DNA of 64,000 bases from Acidiferrum sp963771295 (GCA_963771295.1 CAVYTB010000008.1:558001-622000), one strand, 5' to 3'; counted from the stretch's first letter, positions 17,729 through 27,875 are shown. Translations and numbers: made by a program. The notes: generated from the sequence alone by a model not told the origin.

Positions 17729-18643
17729 TCACAAGTGGGCTAATTGTTTCAATGCCGGTTGCAGCGATTGCCTGCGCGAGAAGAAATCTGCCCAGGGATC
17801 CTTTTTCTTCAAGCGCTTTGGAAATGTTTTGATATTGAATTCAGCCGGATCCTTGACGCGGGCTACTTCCGCCCAATCCAGCGGAGTGGAGACCGGGGCG
17901 TGGGGCTTGCGCCGGACGGAGTATGGCGTGACAACAGTCTGCACTGAGCCATTGCGAAAGGGATCCAAGTAGACGCGATCGCCGCGATCCGCAATTCTGT
18001 GCTCGACGGTCAGTTCTTTGGGATGCGTTTTTGCCGCTAGAGCCACCAGCTTTTCCGCGAAGGCCAGAACGTCATTGGCGCTCGGACCGGTTTTGATGGG
18101 AATGAAGATGTGCACGCCGCGGCTTCCTGAAGTTTTCGGAAACGACGTCAGCCGCAGCTCATCCAGGAATTTCTTTACCAGCAACGCTGCGCGGGCCGCG
18201 TCCTGGAAAGATCCGGTCATCGGATCGATGTCCAGGCAGACCCAGTCCGGTTTCGGAAACGTTTCCGCGCGCGAGCCCGTCACGTGGATGGGAATGCATC
18301 CGAAATTGACGAGCGCCATTTGCGTTTCAAGCGAGCCGCCAACAACGTAATTCGTAAAAGGGCGCGACCCGCTTTTGTTTGGCAGACGTTTCGTCGGAGT
18401 GCCGGCGGGCATACCTTTGGGCATTTCCTTTTGATAAAAACACTCGCCCTTCATCCCGTCGGGGCAACGTTCCATGGTCAGAATTCTTCCACGGACATAA
18501 GGCTGAAGCCAGGGAAACACTTCGCGATAGAAATTTGCGAGATCGCCTTTGGTGTATCCCTGTTCGGGCCAGAAAACTTTTTCGGGATGCGAAATTTGAA
18601 CCGCGGAATCCTTTTTTGCCGGTTTCACTTTTGACGATTTCAC
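17729..18643 (-). CDS. LigD-type primase-polymerase domain as a separate protein
   Basis: Archaeo-eukaryotic primase-type polymerase of 304 residues, the end-filling module of bacterial NHEJ. Motif I is VCLDIDP (two catalytic Asp), motif II KTSGSRGVHIFIP, and motif III in the VYLDPF region. The GTG start follows the ligase stop directly (TAAGTG), with GGAGG inside the ligase's last codons, so translation is coupled. A KSGSRPFTNYV segment replaces the acidic linkers of fused LigDs. Confidence 0.92.
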   Translation of the reverse strand: MKSSKVKPAKKDSAVQISHPEKVFWPEQGYTKGDLANFYREVFPWLQPYVRGRILTMERCPDGMKGECFYQKEMPKGMPAGTPTKRLPNKSGSRPFTNYVVGGSLETQMALVNFGCIPIHVTGSRAETFPKPDWVCLDIDPMTGSFQDAARAALLVKKFLDELRLTSFPKTSGSRGVHIFIPIKTGPSANDVLAFAEKLVALAAKTHPKELTVEHRIADRGDRVYLDPFRNGSVQTVVTPYSVRRKPHAPVSTPLDWAEVARVKDPAEFNIKTFPKRLKKKDPWADFFSRRQSLQPALKQLAHL

Positions 18644-19564
18644 TTACGCCTCCTTCCGTACTTCCTGCGCGGCTTTGTCGTCGCGCAGTCCCAAAAAGGC
18701 TGGGTGACGCAGCCGGCCGTCTTTGGTCCATTCCGTATATGCTATCTGGGCCACCAGCTTGGGGCGCACAAAGGTCGCGGTTTTTTCCCGGACTTCGTCG
18801 GCGAACGGGGATTTGTCTTGTCGCAGCTTCTTCAACTCGGCTGAAAGCTTGCGCAGCGTCTCGGTGTCAAATCCGGTTCCCACTTTTCCCGCATAACGCA
18901 ACTGTTTTCCTTCATACACGCCGATCAGCAGGGCTCCAAGATATTGCCGCGAACCGCCCGGCTTGGTGTAACCACCGATCACAAATTCGCTTTCGCGGTT
19001 CACCTTCACTTTTAGCCATTCGCGAGAACGTTTCTCCACGTACTTCGCGTCCAGATTCTTTGCCACCAGCCCTTCCAGCTTGCGCTTTTTTGCCACATCG
19101 AAGGCTTTCAGCCCGTCGGCCGAGAGTTCCTCGGAGAGCACGATGGTTCCGGCGCCGCCTCCTCGCAGCAATGCTGTCAACGTTTCCCGGCGCTCGCGCA
19201 GCGGCGAAGTTCTGAAATCCTTACCGTTCAGGTAAAGACAATCGAAGACGGCATACTCTACAGGCCCTTTTCCTTGTTGCAGCAACTGAAAATGGGAAAC
19301 GTTGTGTTTGTCGAACACCACAACTTCACCGTCCAGCAAGAGAGTTCGCGGCTTCAACTTGCTGACTGCCGCGGCGACGTCGGGATACCGTTCTGTGCGC
19401 ACAATGCCATTTCTGGTGATGAGTGAGACATGTGAGCCTTCTTTGTAAGCGAGGATGCGGATGCCGTCATATTTCTCTTCGTAGATCCAGCCGGGCAGGT
19501 GAAAAGGCTTGTCGACGAGCGTGGCCAGCATGGGTGAAATGCGAAATGGAATCTTATCGCTCAC
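18644..19564 (-). CDS. ATP-dependent DNA ligase (LigD ligase domain as separate protein)
   Basis: A 306-residue ligase with nucleotidyl-transfer lysine in EEKYDGIR, RNG (ITRNGIV), LDGEVVVFD, EGLVAKNLDAKY and WLKVKVNR, then an OB-fold domain ending RHPAFLGLRDDKA. It seals nicks after polymerase and phosphoesterase processing. It heads the three-gene run and diverges from an unknown gene across 87 bases. In most bacteria these three modules are one LigD polypeptide. No Ku gene is in the window. Confidence 0.92.
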   Translation of the reverse strand: MSDKIPFRISPMLATLVDKPFHLPGWIYEEKYDGIRILAYKEGSHVSLITRNGIVRTERYPDVAAAVSKLKPRTLLLDGEVVVFDKHNVSHFQLLQQGKGPVEYAVFDCLYLNGKDFRTSPLRERRETLTALLRGGGAGTIVLSEELSADGLKAFDVAKKRKLEGLVAKNLDAKYVEKRSREWLKVKVNRESEFVIGGYTKPGGSRQYLGALLIGVYEGKQLRYAGKVGTGFDTETLRKLSAELKKLRQDKSPFADEVREKTATFVRPKLVAQIAYTEWTKDGRLRHPAFLGLRDDKAAQEVRKEA

Positions 19565-19651
19565 GAAACTATGCTCCCGATGCAGCGAACCCGGTAGAAA
19601 CAGAGACCCCGGCTTGGCGTATTCTGATGTTTGTAGCTGCAGAGCACGCCC

Positions 19652-20299
19652 ATGTCAGAGAAACGAATTTCATTCCACGGCCACGCGCCCGGCAAGGGCC
19701 CACTGCAGGGGCCGTTGTCTGCCGAGCCGCACACTATATTTCTGCTCTCGCCCGCAAACTTGGCCGGAGTCCGAGGCAAACGGTTGCTGCAGGGTTCCTC
19801 CCACATGGAGCTGAGCCTGCGGCTGCAATCGTCGCAGGCCACGCTTGGTGAAATCTTCAGCTTCGTCAGCGGCTTGTACTTCCGCGGAAAGCTCGCTTAC
19901 GCTTTGCAATTCGCGCGACCTCCCGTAGGCATTCCCGGGATCCGCATCATCACTTCCTCGAGCGGCTTGCTTCCGCCGGAATATCTTGCCAGCCTGGACT
20001 GGCTGCGCGCCACAACTGAATCCTCGATTGATCCAGAAAATCCGGAATATCGCGAGCCGCTGGTGCGCGACGCTCGACGGATTTGCAGCGAGCTTCCGCA
20101 GGGGGCCCGGGTGGTCCTTCTGGGTAGCATTGCCACGCCAAAGTACGTCGCACCCTTGCTGGAGGTTTTTGGTCATCGGCTGTTTTACCCTTTGGATTTT
20201 GCCGGCCGCGGCGACATGAGCCGGGGCAGCTTGCTTCTCCGATGCACACGGGAAAAAAGTGAATTGAGCTACGGCGTGCTTGGTTCGCTCGAAACGTAA
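19652..20299 (+). CDS. Protein of unknown function, divergent from split ligD
   Basis: A 215-residue soluble protein I do not recognise. Its middle (ARVVLLGSIATPKYVAPLLEVFG) has a Rossmann-like strand-loop-helix look, and the C-terminus (PLDFAGRGDMSRGSLLLR) is Gly/Arg rich. No signal peptide or membrane helix is visible. Codon usage looks like its neighbours. It shares an 87-base intergenic region with the ligase gene, so joint control is possible. Confidence 0.65.
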   Translation: MSEKRISFHGHAPGKGPLQGPLSAEPHTIFLLSPANLAGVRGKRLLQGSSHMELSLRLQSSQATLGEIFSFVSGLYFRGKLAYALQFARPPVGIPGIRIITSSSGLLPPEYLASLDWLRATTESSIDPENPEYREPLVRDARRICSELPQGARVVLLGSIATPKYVAPLLEVFGHRLFYPLDFAGRGDMSRGSLLLRCTREKSELSYGVLGSLET

Positions 20300-20566
20300 G
20301 GCACCCGGACTTCATTCGAACTTTACAGATTTACAGCCTGGATTGCGGCTGCGCCATCAAGCTTTCGCTGTAATTCCCGCTATTGTCCCGTTCGCAGCGG
20401 CTGCTGGAAGAATACTTTTCGCTGGCGCGCCCGGTACTGCAAACTCTGTGTGCTTCCTACAATCTGCGTTGTATAGCGCCGGGTTTTGTTGGCGGATAGC
20501 CTGCAACTTGCGGGCGGCAGCAATTGTTGCCGGAACTTCAATGGCGCGGCGAGCACCCAGCGGGGC

Positions 20567-21598
20567 ATGTTGAGAAATTGGCAAAATAACACGACTTCTT
20601 CCACCACAGCGGGCCAGATTCCTTTGCGGCCATTCGGAAACCATCAGGACGTGCGCATTTCCGCATTGGGCATGGGCGGCCACCACCTGGGTGATGCGAA
20701 AGATGAACAAACGGCGGTGGCGCTGGTGCAGGAAGCCGTGGACGGCGGCATTACGTTTTTCGACAACTGCTGGGAGTATCACCGCGGCAAAAGCGAAGTG
20801 TGGATGGGCAAGGCGCTGGTTGGACGCCGCGACAAAGTATTCCTGATGACCAAGGTGTGCACGCATGGCCGCGACGCTTCGCTTGCCATGCAGATGCTGG
20901 AGCAATCGCTAACCCGGCTGCAAACCGATCATCTGGATCTGTGGCAAGTTCACGGCGTTTCGTTCGAAAACGATCCGGAACGGTTTATGCGTGCGGGCGG
21001 CGCGGCCGAAGCGATGCGCAAAGCCAAAGCGCACGGGAAAGTGCGCTTCCTGGGATTTACGGGACACAAAGATCCGGCGATGCATTTAAGTATGTTGAAA
21101 ACTGGCTTTCCTTTCGACGCGGTGCAAATGCCCTTGAACGCCTTTGACGCTTCGTTCCGCAGTTTTCAAACGCAGGTGCTGCCGGAGTTGAATCGCCTGG
21201 GGTTGGCGGTGCTGGGAATGAAACCGATGAGCGGCCACGGCGAGCCACTTCAAAGCGGAGCCGTGACGGCAGAAGAAGCTCTGCGCTATGCCATGAGCTT
21301 GCCAGTGACAACCACCATCACTGGAATGGAGAAACCGGAGATTCTGCGGCAAAACCTGCGCGTGGCACAGAATTTTCAGCCCATGTCCGCCGGGGAAATG
21401 CAGGGGCTGCAGGACCGCGTGAAACAAGCGGCGGGCGACGGGCGCTTCGAGCTGTACAAGGTATCGATCAAATTCGACAACCCCGAGGCTCGCATCGCTC
21501 ACGGATTTCCGTTCGATATGAAGTCCGTGGAAGTGGAGGAAATGGTGAAAGACGCCGCGAATACTGGCCATCCGTATCCTGAAATTCCCAAGCAGTAA
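20567..21598 (+). CDS. Aldo/keto reductase (cytoplasmic)
   Basis: TIM-barrel NADPH-dependent reductase of about 343 residues. Visible are the N-terminal strand (ISALGMGGHHLGD), catalytic-type Asp and Tyr (FFDNCWEYHRGKSE), Lys (VFLMTKVCTHG) and His (DLWQVHGVS). I start at ATG 20567, after CGGGG, and not at an upstream TTG. It is followed after 37 bases by a close paralogue on the same strand. The substrate is unknown. Confidence 0.88.
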   Translation: MLRNWQNNTTSSTTAGQIPLRPFGNHQDVRISALGMGGHHLGDAKDEQTAVALVQEAVDGGITFFDNCWEYHRGKSEVWMGKALVGRRDKVFLMTKVCTHGRDASLAMQMLEQSLTRLQTDHLDLWQVHGVSFENDPERFMRAGGAAEAMRKAKAHGKVRFLGFTGHKDPAMHLSMLKTGFPFDAVQMPLNAFDASFRSFQTQVLPELNRLGLAVLGMKPMSGHGEPLQSGAVTAEEALRYAMSLPVTTTITGMEKPEILRQNLRVAQNFQPMSAGEMQGLQDRVKQAAGDGRFELYKVSIKFDNPEARIAHGFPFDMKSVEVEEMVKDAANTGHPYPEIPKQ

Positions 21599-21635
21599 AC
21601 CGAATCGATATTTGCAATTTGCGAGGCCAAGCGGC

Positions 21636-22703
21636 ATGTCACAAGCGAACGACGAGCGATTTTCGAGGAGGGATTTTGTGAAGGGAGCCGCTGCATTTAC
21701 GGCGACTGCAGCATCGGCAGCGCAGAATGCGTTAGCAAATAGCCGCGCGCGGACCGGCGAGCAAATTCCGCAGCATTCTGTCGATCAGGTTCCGAAGCGT
21801 CCGTTGGGCAAAACCGGAGTGCAAGTTTCGGCGATTGGCGTAGGCGGCTATCACCTCGGTTCGACGCGAGATCAGCAGGAAGCAAACGACCTTGTGGCCA
21901 TGGCGGTCGATGCCGGAATCAATTTTTTCGATAATGCCTGGGACTATCACGACGGAGTGAGCGAAGAGCGGCTGGGGAACGCGCTGAAGGGCAAGCGCGA
22001 TCAGGCCTTTGTGATGACCAAGGTTTGCACGCACGGTAGAGGTAAAGACCTCGCGATGCAAATGCTCGAACAGTCTTTGCGTCGCTTACAGACCGACCAT
22101 CTGGACTTGTGGCAGATTCACGAAGTGATTTACTACAACGATCCCGACTTAATTTTCCGGCCGGGCGGCGCGGCGGAAGCGCTGCAGGAGGCCAAGCAGC
22201 AAGGCAAAGTGCGCTTCATCGGATTCTCCGGGCACAAGGACCCGGCTATTCATTTGCGCATGCTGCAGCAAAATTTTCCGTTCGATACGGTGCAGATGCC
22301 GCTGAACGCCTTCGATGCCACATTTCGCAGCTTCGAGACGCAGGTTATGCCCGAAGCGTTGAAACGCGGCATCGCCGTACTTGGAATGAAAAGCCTGGGC
22401 GGGTCCGGCGAAATGGTGACAAGCGGCGCGATCACCGCGCATGAGGGATTGCGTTATGCCATGAGCCTGCCGGTGGCAACGACCATCAGTGGTATGGACT
22501 CGATCGCGGTGCTGCAGCAGAACCTGCAGGTAGCGAAAGGATTTCAGCCGATGTCGGCGGCGGATATGCAGGCTCTGCGTTACCGCGTGAGGATTTACGC
22601 GGCAGACGGACGATTCGAACTATTCAAAACGACAAAGAAATATGATGGCGATGTGGGCCGCGAGCAGCATCATTTTCCCCCAACAGAGAAATTGCCGGCT
22701 TGA
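21636..22703 (+). CDS. Aldo/keto reductase with Tat signal
   Basis: A 355-residue paralogue of the preceding enzyme (shared blocks include MTKVCTHGR, AMQMLEQSL, LQTDHLDLWQ, MPLNAFDA). It differs by an N-terminal twin-arginine leader, SRRDFVKGAAAF, followed by a small-residue stretch, so it is probably exported folded with its cofactor. Catalytic Asp/Tyr (FFDNAWDYHDG), Lys and His (DLWQIHEV) are intact. ATG 21636 gives a normal Tat leader; a TTG lies 24 bases upstream. Confidence 0.88.
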   Translation: MSQANDERFSRRDFVKGAAAFTATAASAAQNALANSRARTGEQIPQHSVDQVPKRPLGKTGVQVSAIGVGGYHLGSTRDQQEANDLVAMAVDAGINFFDNAWDYHDGVSEERLGNALKGKRDQAFVMTKVCTHGRGKDLAMQMLEQSLRRLQTDHLDLWQIHEVIYYNDPDLIFRPGGAAEALQEAKQQGKVRFIGFSGHKDPAIHLRMLQQNFPFDTVQMPLNAFDATFRSFETQVMPEALKRGIAVLGMKSLGGSGEMVTSGAITAHEGLRYAMSLPVATTISGMDSIAVLQQNLQVAKGFQPMSAADMQALRYRVRIYAADGRFELFKTTKKYDGDVGREQHHFPPTEKLPA

Positions 22704-22818
22704 GCCACAAACTCGTTGGGAGGCACGCCAACTAGCCATAACACACCGGTATCCTGTATCCTAGAATTTCTCTCGTAGGCTCCCAAGCCTTCCTCTACCC
22801 TCCCGTGATTGAGGTGAA

Positions 22819-25800
22819 TTGTCTCCCTTGAACCCTCTGGATACACAATTCGGTTCTTCCGCCGCGCTTGCATGGGCGCACCCGATTGTTCAGGAATGGT
22901 TTCTGACTCGCCTGGGGCAGCCCACAGAACCTCAGGAACAAGGCTGGCCGCACATTCTTGCGGGCCGCACCACCTTGATCTCCGCGCCTACCGGGTCGGG
23001 AAAGACGCTGGCCGCGTTTCTGGCTTGCATAGACCGGCTGGTACGCAAGGCACTCGCTGGTGAATTGCTCGACCGCGTGGAAGTTTTGTATGTGTCGCCG
23101 TTGAAGGCGCTGGGCAACGACATCCAGAAGAATCTGGAGATTCCGCTGCGCGAAATCCTTCAGTTGGCCGGAGAACGCGGAATGTTGATGCCGGAAATTC
23201 GCGCCGCGGTGCGAACCGGTGACACGTTGATGCACGAACGCCGCGCCATGCTGAAGCGGCCGCCGCATATTCTGGTCACTACGCCGGAGTCGCTGTACAT
23301 TCTGCTGACGGCCGCGAAGAGCCGCGAACTCCTGACTTCCGTGGAAACCGTGATTGTGGACGAAATCCATGCGGTTGCCGACGACAAGCGAGGCTCGCAT
23401 CTGGCGCTTTCGCTGGAGCGGCTCGAGGCGCTTACTGCGCGCGCGCCCCTGCGCATCGGCCTTTCCGCGACGCAACGGCCCATTGAATTAATCGCGCAAT
23501 TCCTGGCGGGAAGCGATCGGCCGTATCCGTCCGTGGTGCAAATCGGGCATCAGCGCACCGCTGATATTGCGGTGGAAGTTCCTTCGAGCGAACTTGCGCC
23601 GGTGACATCGCACGAAGTGTGGGACGAAATCTACGACAGTCTTGCGCGGCTGGTGCGGCAGCATCGCTCGACGCTTGTGTTTGTGAACACGCGGCGTCTG
23701 GCCGAGCGGCTTGCCCATCATCTTGCGGAACGCTTGGGCGCCGACGCCGTTGCTACGCATCACGGCAGCCTTTCGCGAAAGCTGCGGCTTGCTGCCGAAC
23801 GAAAATTGAAGGCGGGAGAGGTGCGCGTGCTGGTGGCCACCGCCTCGCTGGAATTAGGAATCGATATTGGCTCCGTGGAACTGGCTTGTGTGATCGGGTC
23901 GCCGCGCGCCATTTCCGTGGCATGGCAACGCATTGGACGCGCGGGCCACTGGCATGGCGCCATCCCGAAAGGCCGCATCTTCGCAACCACGCGCGACGAG
24001 TTGCTGGAATGCGCCGCGCTTGTGAGAGCCATGCGCCACGGCGAGCTGGACCGCATCGCGATTCCTGAGACTCCGCTGGACATTCTGGCGCAACAGCTGG
24101 TTGCCATTTGCGCAGTGGAAGATTGCGACGAAGAGCGTTTGTTCGCGCTGGTACGGCGGGCCTATCCGTTCCGCAATTTGCAGCGCGAGGAGTTCGACGA
24201 AGTAATCTCTATGCTTTCTGAAGGGATCAACGCGCGGCGGGGCCGCTACGGAACATATCTTCACCGCGACCGCGTGAATGCTCGCGTGCGAGGCAGGCGC
24301 GGCAGCCGTCTTGCCGCGATCACCAGCGGCGGAGCGATTCCGGACAACGCGTTATACACCGTGGTGGCGGAACCGGAGGGCGTCGTGGTGGGCACGGTGG
24401 ATGAAGATTTTGCCGTGGAGAGTTTGCGCGGCGACATCATGCTGCTGGGCAACAGTTCCTGGCGCATTCGGCGGGTGCAGGCGGGGCGCGTGATTGTGGA
24501 AGACGCGCACGGCGCGGCGCCCAATATTCCGTTTTGGAGAGGGGAAGCGCCGTCGCGAACAGCAGAGCTTTCGCAACAAGTATCGGAATTGCGCGAAGAG
24601 GTGAACGCCAGAACGCTGGCGGTGGCGCCGGGCCCGGAACTACGCCGTTCCGCGGGATTTCGCGAGGCCGTGGCTTGGCTGCAAGGCGAATGTGGGCTGG
24701 ATGTTGCGGGCGCGGAGCAGGTAGTCGAGTACATCATCGCGGGGCGCGCTGGTCTGGGAGCGGTGCCGACACAGAAGAAAATCATCGCGGAACGTTTCTT
24801 CGATGAAAGCGGCGGCATGCAGCTTGTCATCCACGCGCCATTTGGCGGACGCATCAACAAGGCCTGGGGACTGGCGCTGCGCAAGCGTTTTTGCCGTTCC
24901 TTCAATCTGGAGTTGCAAGCCGCTGCCACCGACGACGGCATCAATATTTCTCTGACCGACCAGCACAGCTTTCCCTTGGCCGACGTTTTTCGGTTTCTGC
25001 ATCCGGCTTCGGTCGCGCAGGTTTTGCAACAGGCGGTGCTGACCTCGCCCATTTTCGCTGCGCGCTGGCGGTGGAATCTTTCGCGCGCATTGATGCTGCT
25101 GCGTTGGCAAGGCGGCAAGAAGGTTCCGCCGCAAATTCAACGCATGCGCGCGGATGATTTGCTGGCATCCGTGTTTCCCGACGCGGCTGCTTGTCAGGAA
25201 AATATTTCGGGTGAAATGCGCATCCCGGAGCATCCACTGATTCGCGAGGTAATGAAGGACGCGTTAACGGAAGCGATGGATATCGAAGGGCTGAAGGTGG
25301 TGCTGGGAGATATTCTGCGCGGCGAAATTCAGTGCGTGGCGATCGACACGCCGGTTGCTTCGCAGTTCTCGCATGAAATCATCAACGCGAATCCGTACGC
25401 CTACCTTGACGATGCGCCTCTGGAGGAGCGGCGGGCTCGCGCCGTGGAAATGCGCCGAGTGTTGCCCGACGCGGTTGTTTCCGAGATCGGGCGGCTCGAT
25501 CCCGCTGCGATCGCGGAAGTGCGCGAACAGGCGTGGCCCGACGTGCGCAATGCCGATGAGCTTCACGATGTATTGCAGACGCTGGTGGCGCTGCCGGAGA
25601 ATTTCGGTCCCGTGACGCAGCAGAGTGGGTCTGAAGTGATACAGACGGCGGTTCAAGATTCACTTTCTGGATGGCAAGAATTCTTTGAGCCGTTGACCGT
25701 AGACGGCCGCGCGACGCGCGCCTCGGTTTCCGACCGTGGGTATTGGGTAACGGCGGAAAATGTCAAAACATTCAGGCAACTGTTCTCCACGGCTGCCTTC

Positions 25801-27225
25801 GCTGCGAATCTTGCGGAGATCGCCGTGGAAAGTGCCTCGAGGGAGGACGCGCTGCTGAAAGTAGTTGCCGGATGGATGCAGCACGCGGGGCCGGTAACGG
25901 TGGCTGCGCTAGCGCAGTTGCTTGGGTTGCCGCCGGTTGAGATTGACGCTGCAATGCTGCGGCTGGAAGGAAGTGGCGCGGTGCTGCGTGGGCGATTTAC
26001 CGAGCAGGCGCCCGAGGTGGTCGAGTGGTGCGATCGCCGATTGCTGGCGCGCATTCACCGCTTGACGCTGGGGAAACTTCGCAAAGAAATTGAGCCGGTT
26101 ACCGCCGCGCAATTTATGCGCTGGATATTGCGTTGGCAGCACCTGGCGCCAGGCACGCAACTTGCCGGCGAGCGCGGAACGTTGGAAGTGCTGCAGCAGC
26201 TGCAGGGCTACGAAGCGCCGGCGAGTGCGTGGGAGCGCGAAATCCTGGCGCGGCGCATTAAGAACTATGACGGCGCAGTGCTCGACCAACTTTGTCTGAA
26301 CGGCACAGTTGGCTGGGGACGGCTTTCGCCGCATCCCGCGTTTCTGCACGAAGCCGCCGATCGAAATTACCGCGTAGTGCCAACCAAGGTGGCGCCAGTA
26401 ACATTTTTCCTGCGCGACAATGTGGAGTGGATCTTCACAGAGCATCATGCTGCCGTGACCACGGAGATGCGTGGACTGAGTTCGGATGCTAGCCAGGTGG
26501 CGCAGTTCCTGAAGACGCATGGCGCATCGTTTTTTGCGGATATTGTGCGTGGCGCGCGCAAACTGAAAGCGGAAGTGGAGTCCGCTTTATGGGAGTTAGT
26601 TGCCGCTGGGTTTGTGACCGCTGACGGTTTCGATAATTTACGGGCGCTGATTGACCCGAAACGCCGCGCGGGGCAGGGAAGCGGGCGTTCTGCGCGGCCG
26701 CGTCACAGTGGCGGACGCTGGGCATTGCTGTTTCCGCACGAAGTGGAGCAACCTGGTGACAAGAATCACGCGATTGAATCCATTTGCTGCATGCTGCTGA
26801 ACCGCTACGGAGTGTTGTTCCGCGAACTGCTAACGCGCGAATCGATTTTGGCGCGCTGGAGAGATTTGTTGATCGCTTTGCGGCGCCTGGAAGATCGCGG
26901 TGAAATTCGCGGCGGCCGATTTGTCAGCGGCCTGCTGGGTGAACAGTTTGCGTTGCCCATCGCGGTCGAGTCGCTTCGCGCGATGCGCTCCGAGCCCGCT
27001 ACCGGCCAGGTGGTAACCGTTTCGGCGGCTGATCCGCTGAATCTTGCCGGCATCGTGGTTCCCGGCGAGAGAGTTCCGGCCATCTCTGGACGATTTGTTG
27101 CTTTCCGTGATGGGGTGGCCATCGAGCCCGGGGCTTCGAATATTCACGCCAGCGCGCCGCCGGGTTTCCACGGTTCGACCGACGTGACTTCCGAATATAC
27201 GGACTTGCCAAAAAGATTGAATTGA
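22819..27225 (+). CDS. lhr: Lhr-family ATP-dependent helicase
   Basis: Superfamily 2 helicase of 1468 residues, the size of full-length bacterial Lhr. Walker A is SAPTGSGKT (Lys62), motif Ib TTPES, motif II DEIH (181-184), motif III SAT and motif VI QRIGRAGH. A winged-helix and beta-barrel core, then the long Lhr C-terminal domain, follow. Lhr translocates 3'-5' and unwinds RNA:DNA hybrids in repair. The start is TTG: 22819 is only 2 bases after GAGGTG, while 22828 has a spacing of 11, so the true start is uncertain by three codons. Confidence 0.93.
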   Translation: MSPLNPLDTQFGSSAALAWAHPIVQEWFLTRLGQPTEPQEQGWPHILAGRTTLISAPTGSGKTLAAFLACIDRLVRKALAGELLDRVEVLYVSPLKALGNDIQKNLEIPLREILQLAGERGMLMPEIRAAVRTGDTLMHERRAMLKRPPHILVTTPESLYILLTAAKSRELLTSVETVIVDEIHAVADDKRGSHLALSLERLEALTARAPLRIGLSATQRPIELIAQFLAGSDRPYPSVVQIGHQRTADIAVEVPSSELAPVTSHEVWDEIYDSLARLVRQHRSTLVFVNTRRLAERLAHHLAERLGADAVATHHGSLSRKLRLAAERKLKAGEVRVLVATASLELGIDIGSVELACVIGSPRAISVAWQRIGRAGHWHGAIPKGRIFATTRDELLECAALVRAMRHGELDRIAIPETPLDILAQQLVAICAVEDCDEERLFALVRRAYPFRNLQREEFDEVISMLSEGINARRGRYGTYLHRDRVNARVRGRRGSRLAAITSGGAIPDNALYTVVAEPEGVVVGTVDEDFAVESLRGDIMLLGNSSWRIRRVQAGRVIVEDAHGAAPNIPFWRGEAPSRTAELSQQVSELREEVNARTLAVAPGPELRRSAGFREAVAWLQGECGLDVAGAEQVVEYIIAGRAGLGAVPTQKKIIAERFFDESGGMQLVIHAPFGGRINKAWGLALRKRFCRSFNLELQAAATDDGINISLTDQHSFPLADVFRFLHPASVAQVLQQAVLTSPIFAARWRWNLSRALMLLRWQGGKKVPPQIQRMRADDLLASVFPDAAACQENISGEMRIPEHPLIREVMKDALTEAMDIEGLKVVLGDILRGEIQCVAIDTPVASQFSHEIINANPYAYLDDAPLEERRARAVEMRRVLPDAVVSEIGRLDPAAIAEVREQAWPDVRNADELHDVLQTLVALPENFGPVTQQSGSEVIQTAVQDSLSGWQEFFEPLTVDGRATRASVSDRGYWVTAENVKTFRQLFSTAAFAANLAEIAVESASREDALLKVVAGWMQHAGPVTVAALAQLLGLPPVEIDAAMLRLEGSGAVLRGRFTEQAPEVVEWCDRRLLARIHRLTLGKLRKEIEPVTAAQFMRWILRWQHLAPGTQLAGERGTLEVLQQLQGYEAPASAWEREILARRIKNYDGAVLDQLCLNGTVGWGRLSPHPAFLHEAADRNYRVVPTKVAPVTFFLRDNVEWIFTEHHAAVTTEMRGLSSDASQVAQFLKTHGASFFADIVRGARKLKAEVESALWELVAAGFVTADGFDNLRALIDPKRRAGQGSGRSARPRHSGGRWALLFPHEVEQPGDKNHAIESICCMLLNRYGVLFRELLTRESILARWRDLLIALRRLEDRGEIRGGRFVSGLLGEQFALPIAVESLRAMRSEPATGQVVTVSAADPLNLAGIVVPGERVPAISGRFVAFRDGVAIEPGASNIHASAPPGFHGSTDVTSEYTDLPKRLN

Positions 27226-27362
27226 TCGGCGGTCCGCGGAATCTTGCATGGCAATTCGCGCTGCGACAGCGCCGCCGCGCATTGCATTCCCACCATGATT
27301 CGCTACTATGGAAGAAACAGCTACGATCCGGCATTTTTGTTCTTTCGAGAAAGGAACTTTGC

Positions 27363-27875
27363 ATGAATCGCGCATTTGTTGCTGCTGTGCTTGGCGCGCT
27401 GCTGTTTTGCAGCGTCGCGTGCAAGTCGCAGAAGGCGGACGATAAGGAAGCGATCCGGCAGGGGGTGGTGACGTATCTTACGTCGCTGAAGGGGCTGAAT
27501 ATTCCCAACATGGATATCGTCGTCACGCAGTATTCCGTGAACGGCAACCAGGCGCAGGCTCAGGTGGAAATTCGTGCCAAGGGTGGCAATGGGGCCGGCG
27601 GAAGCATGCAGCTGGCCTACAATCTGGAAAAACGCGGCGATCAGTGGGTGGTGCTGAAGAGCCAGCCGGCGGGCGGCACGTTGCAGCATCCCGGGCCCGG
27701 CGAAATGCCTCCAGGGGCCACGATGCCGCCGGGTCACCCGGCTGTTGACGGCAGCAGCACGGGCCAGCCGGTCCATTCCGATCTGAACGAAATCATGAAG
27801 TCGGCGCAGCCGCCGGCGCAAAAGCCGCCAGCGCAGCAATCGGCGCCGTCAACAAATCCACCCTCGAAGCCGTAG
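27363..27875 (+). CDS. Putative lipoprotein of unknown function
   Basis: About 170 residues. A signal peptide ends in a lipobox (LLFCSVAC; Cys19), so it is probably lipid-anchored. A soluble region of about 85 residues resembling small stress/transport lipoproteins (VTQYSVNGNQAQAQVEI) is followed by a Pro/Gly/Gln-rich tail (GPGEMPPGATMPPGHP; AQPPAQKPPAQQ) that may reach through peptidoglycan. ATG 27363 has AAGGAAC 7 bases upstream; the open frame to 27222 is dropped because it would bury the signal. Confidence 0.75.
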   Translation: MNRAFVAAVLGALLFCSVACKSQKADDKEAIRQGVVTYLTSLKGLNIPNMDIVVTQYSVNGNQAQAQVEIRAKGGNGAGGSMQLAYNLEKRGDQWVVLKSQPAGGTLQHPGPGEMPPGATMPPGHPAVDGSSTGQPVHSDLNEIMKSAQPPAQKPPAQQSAPSTNPPSKP

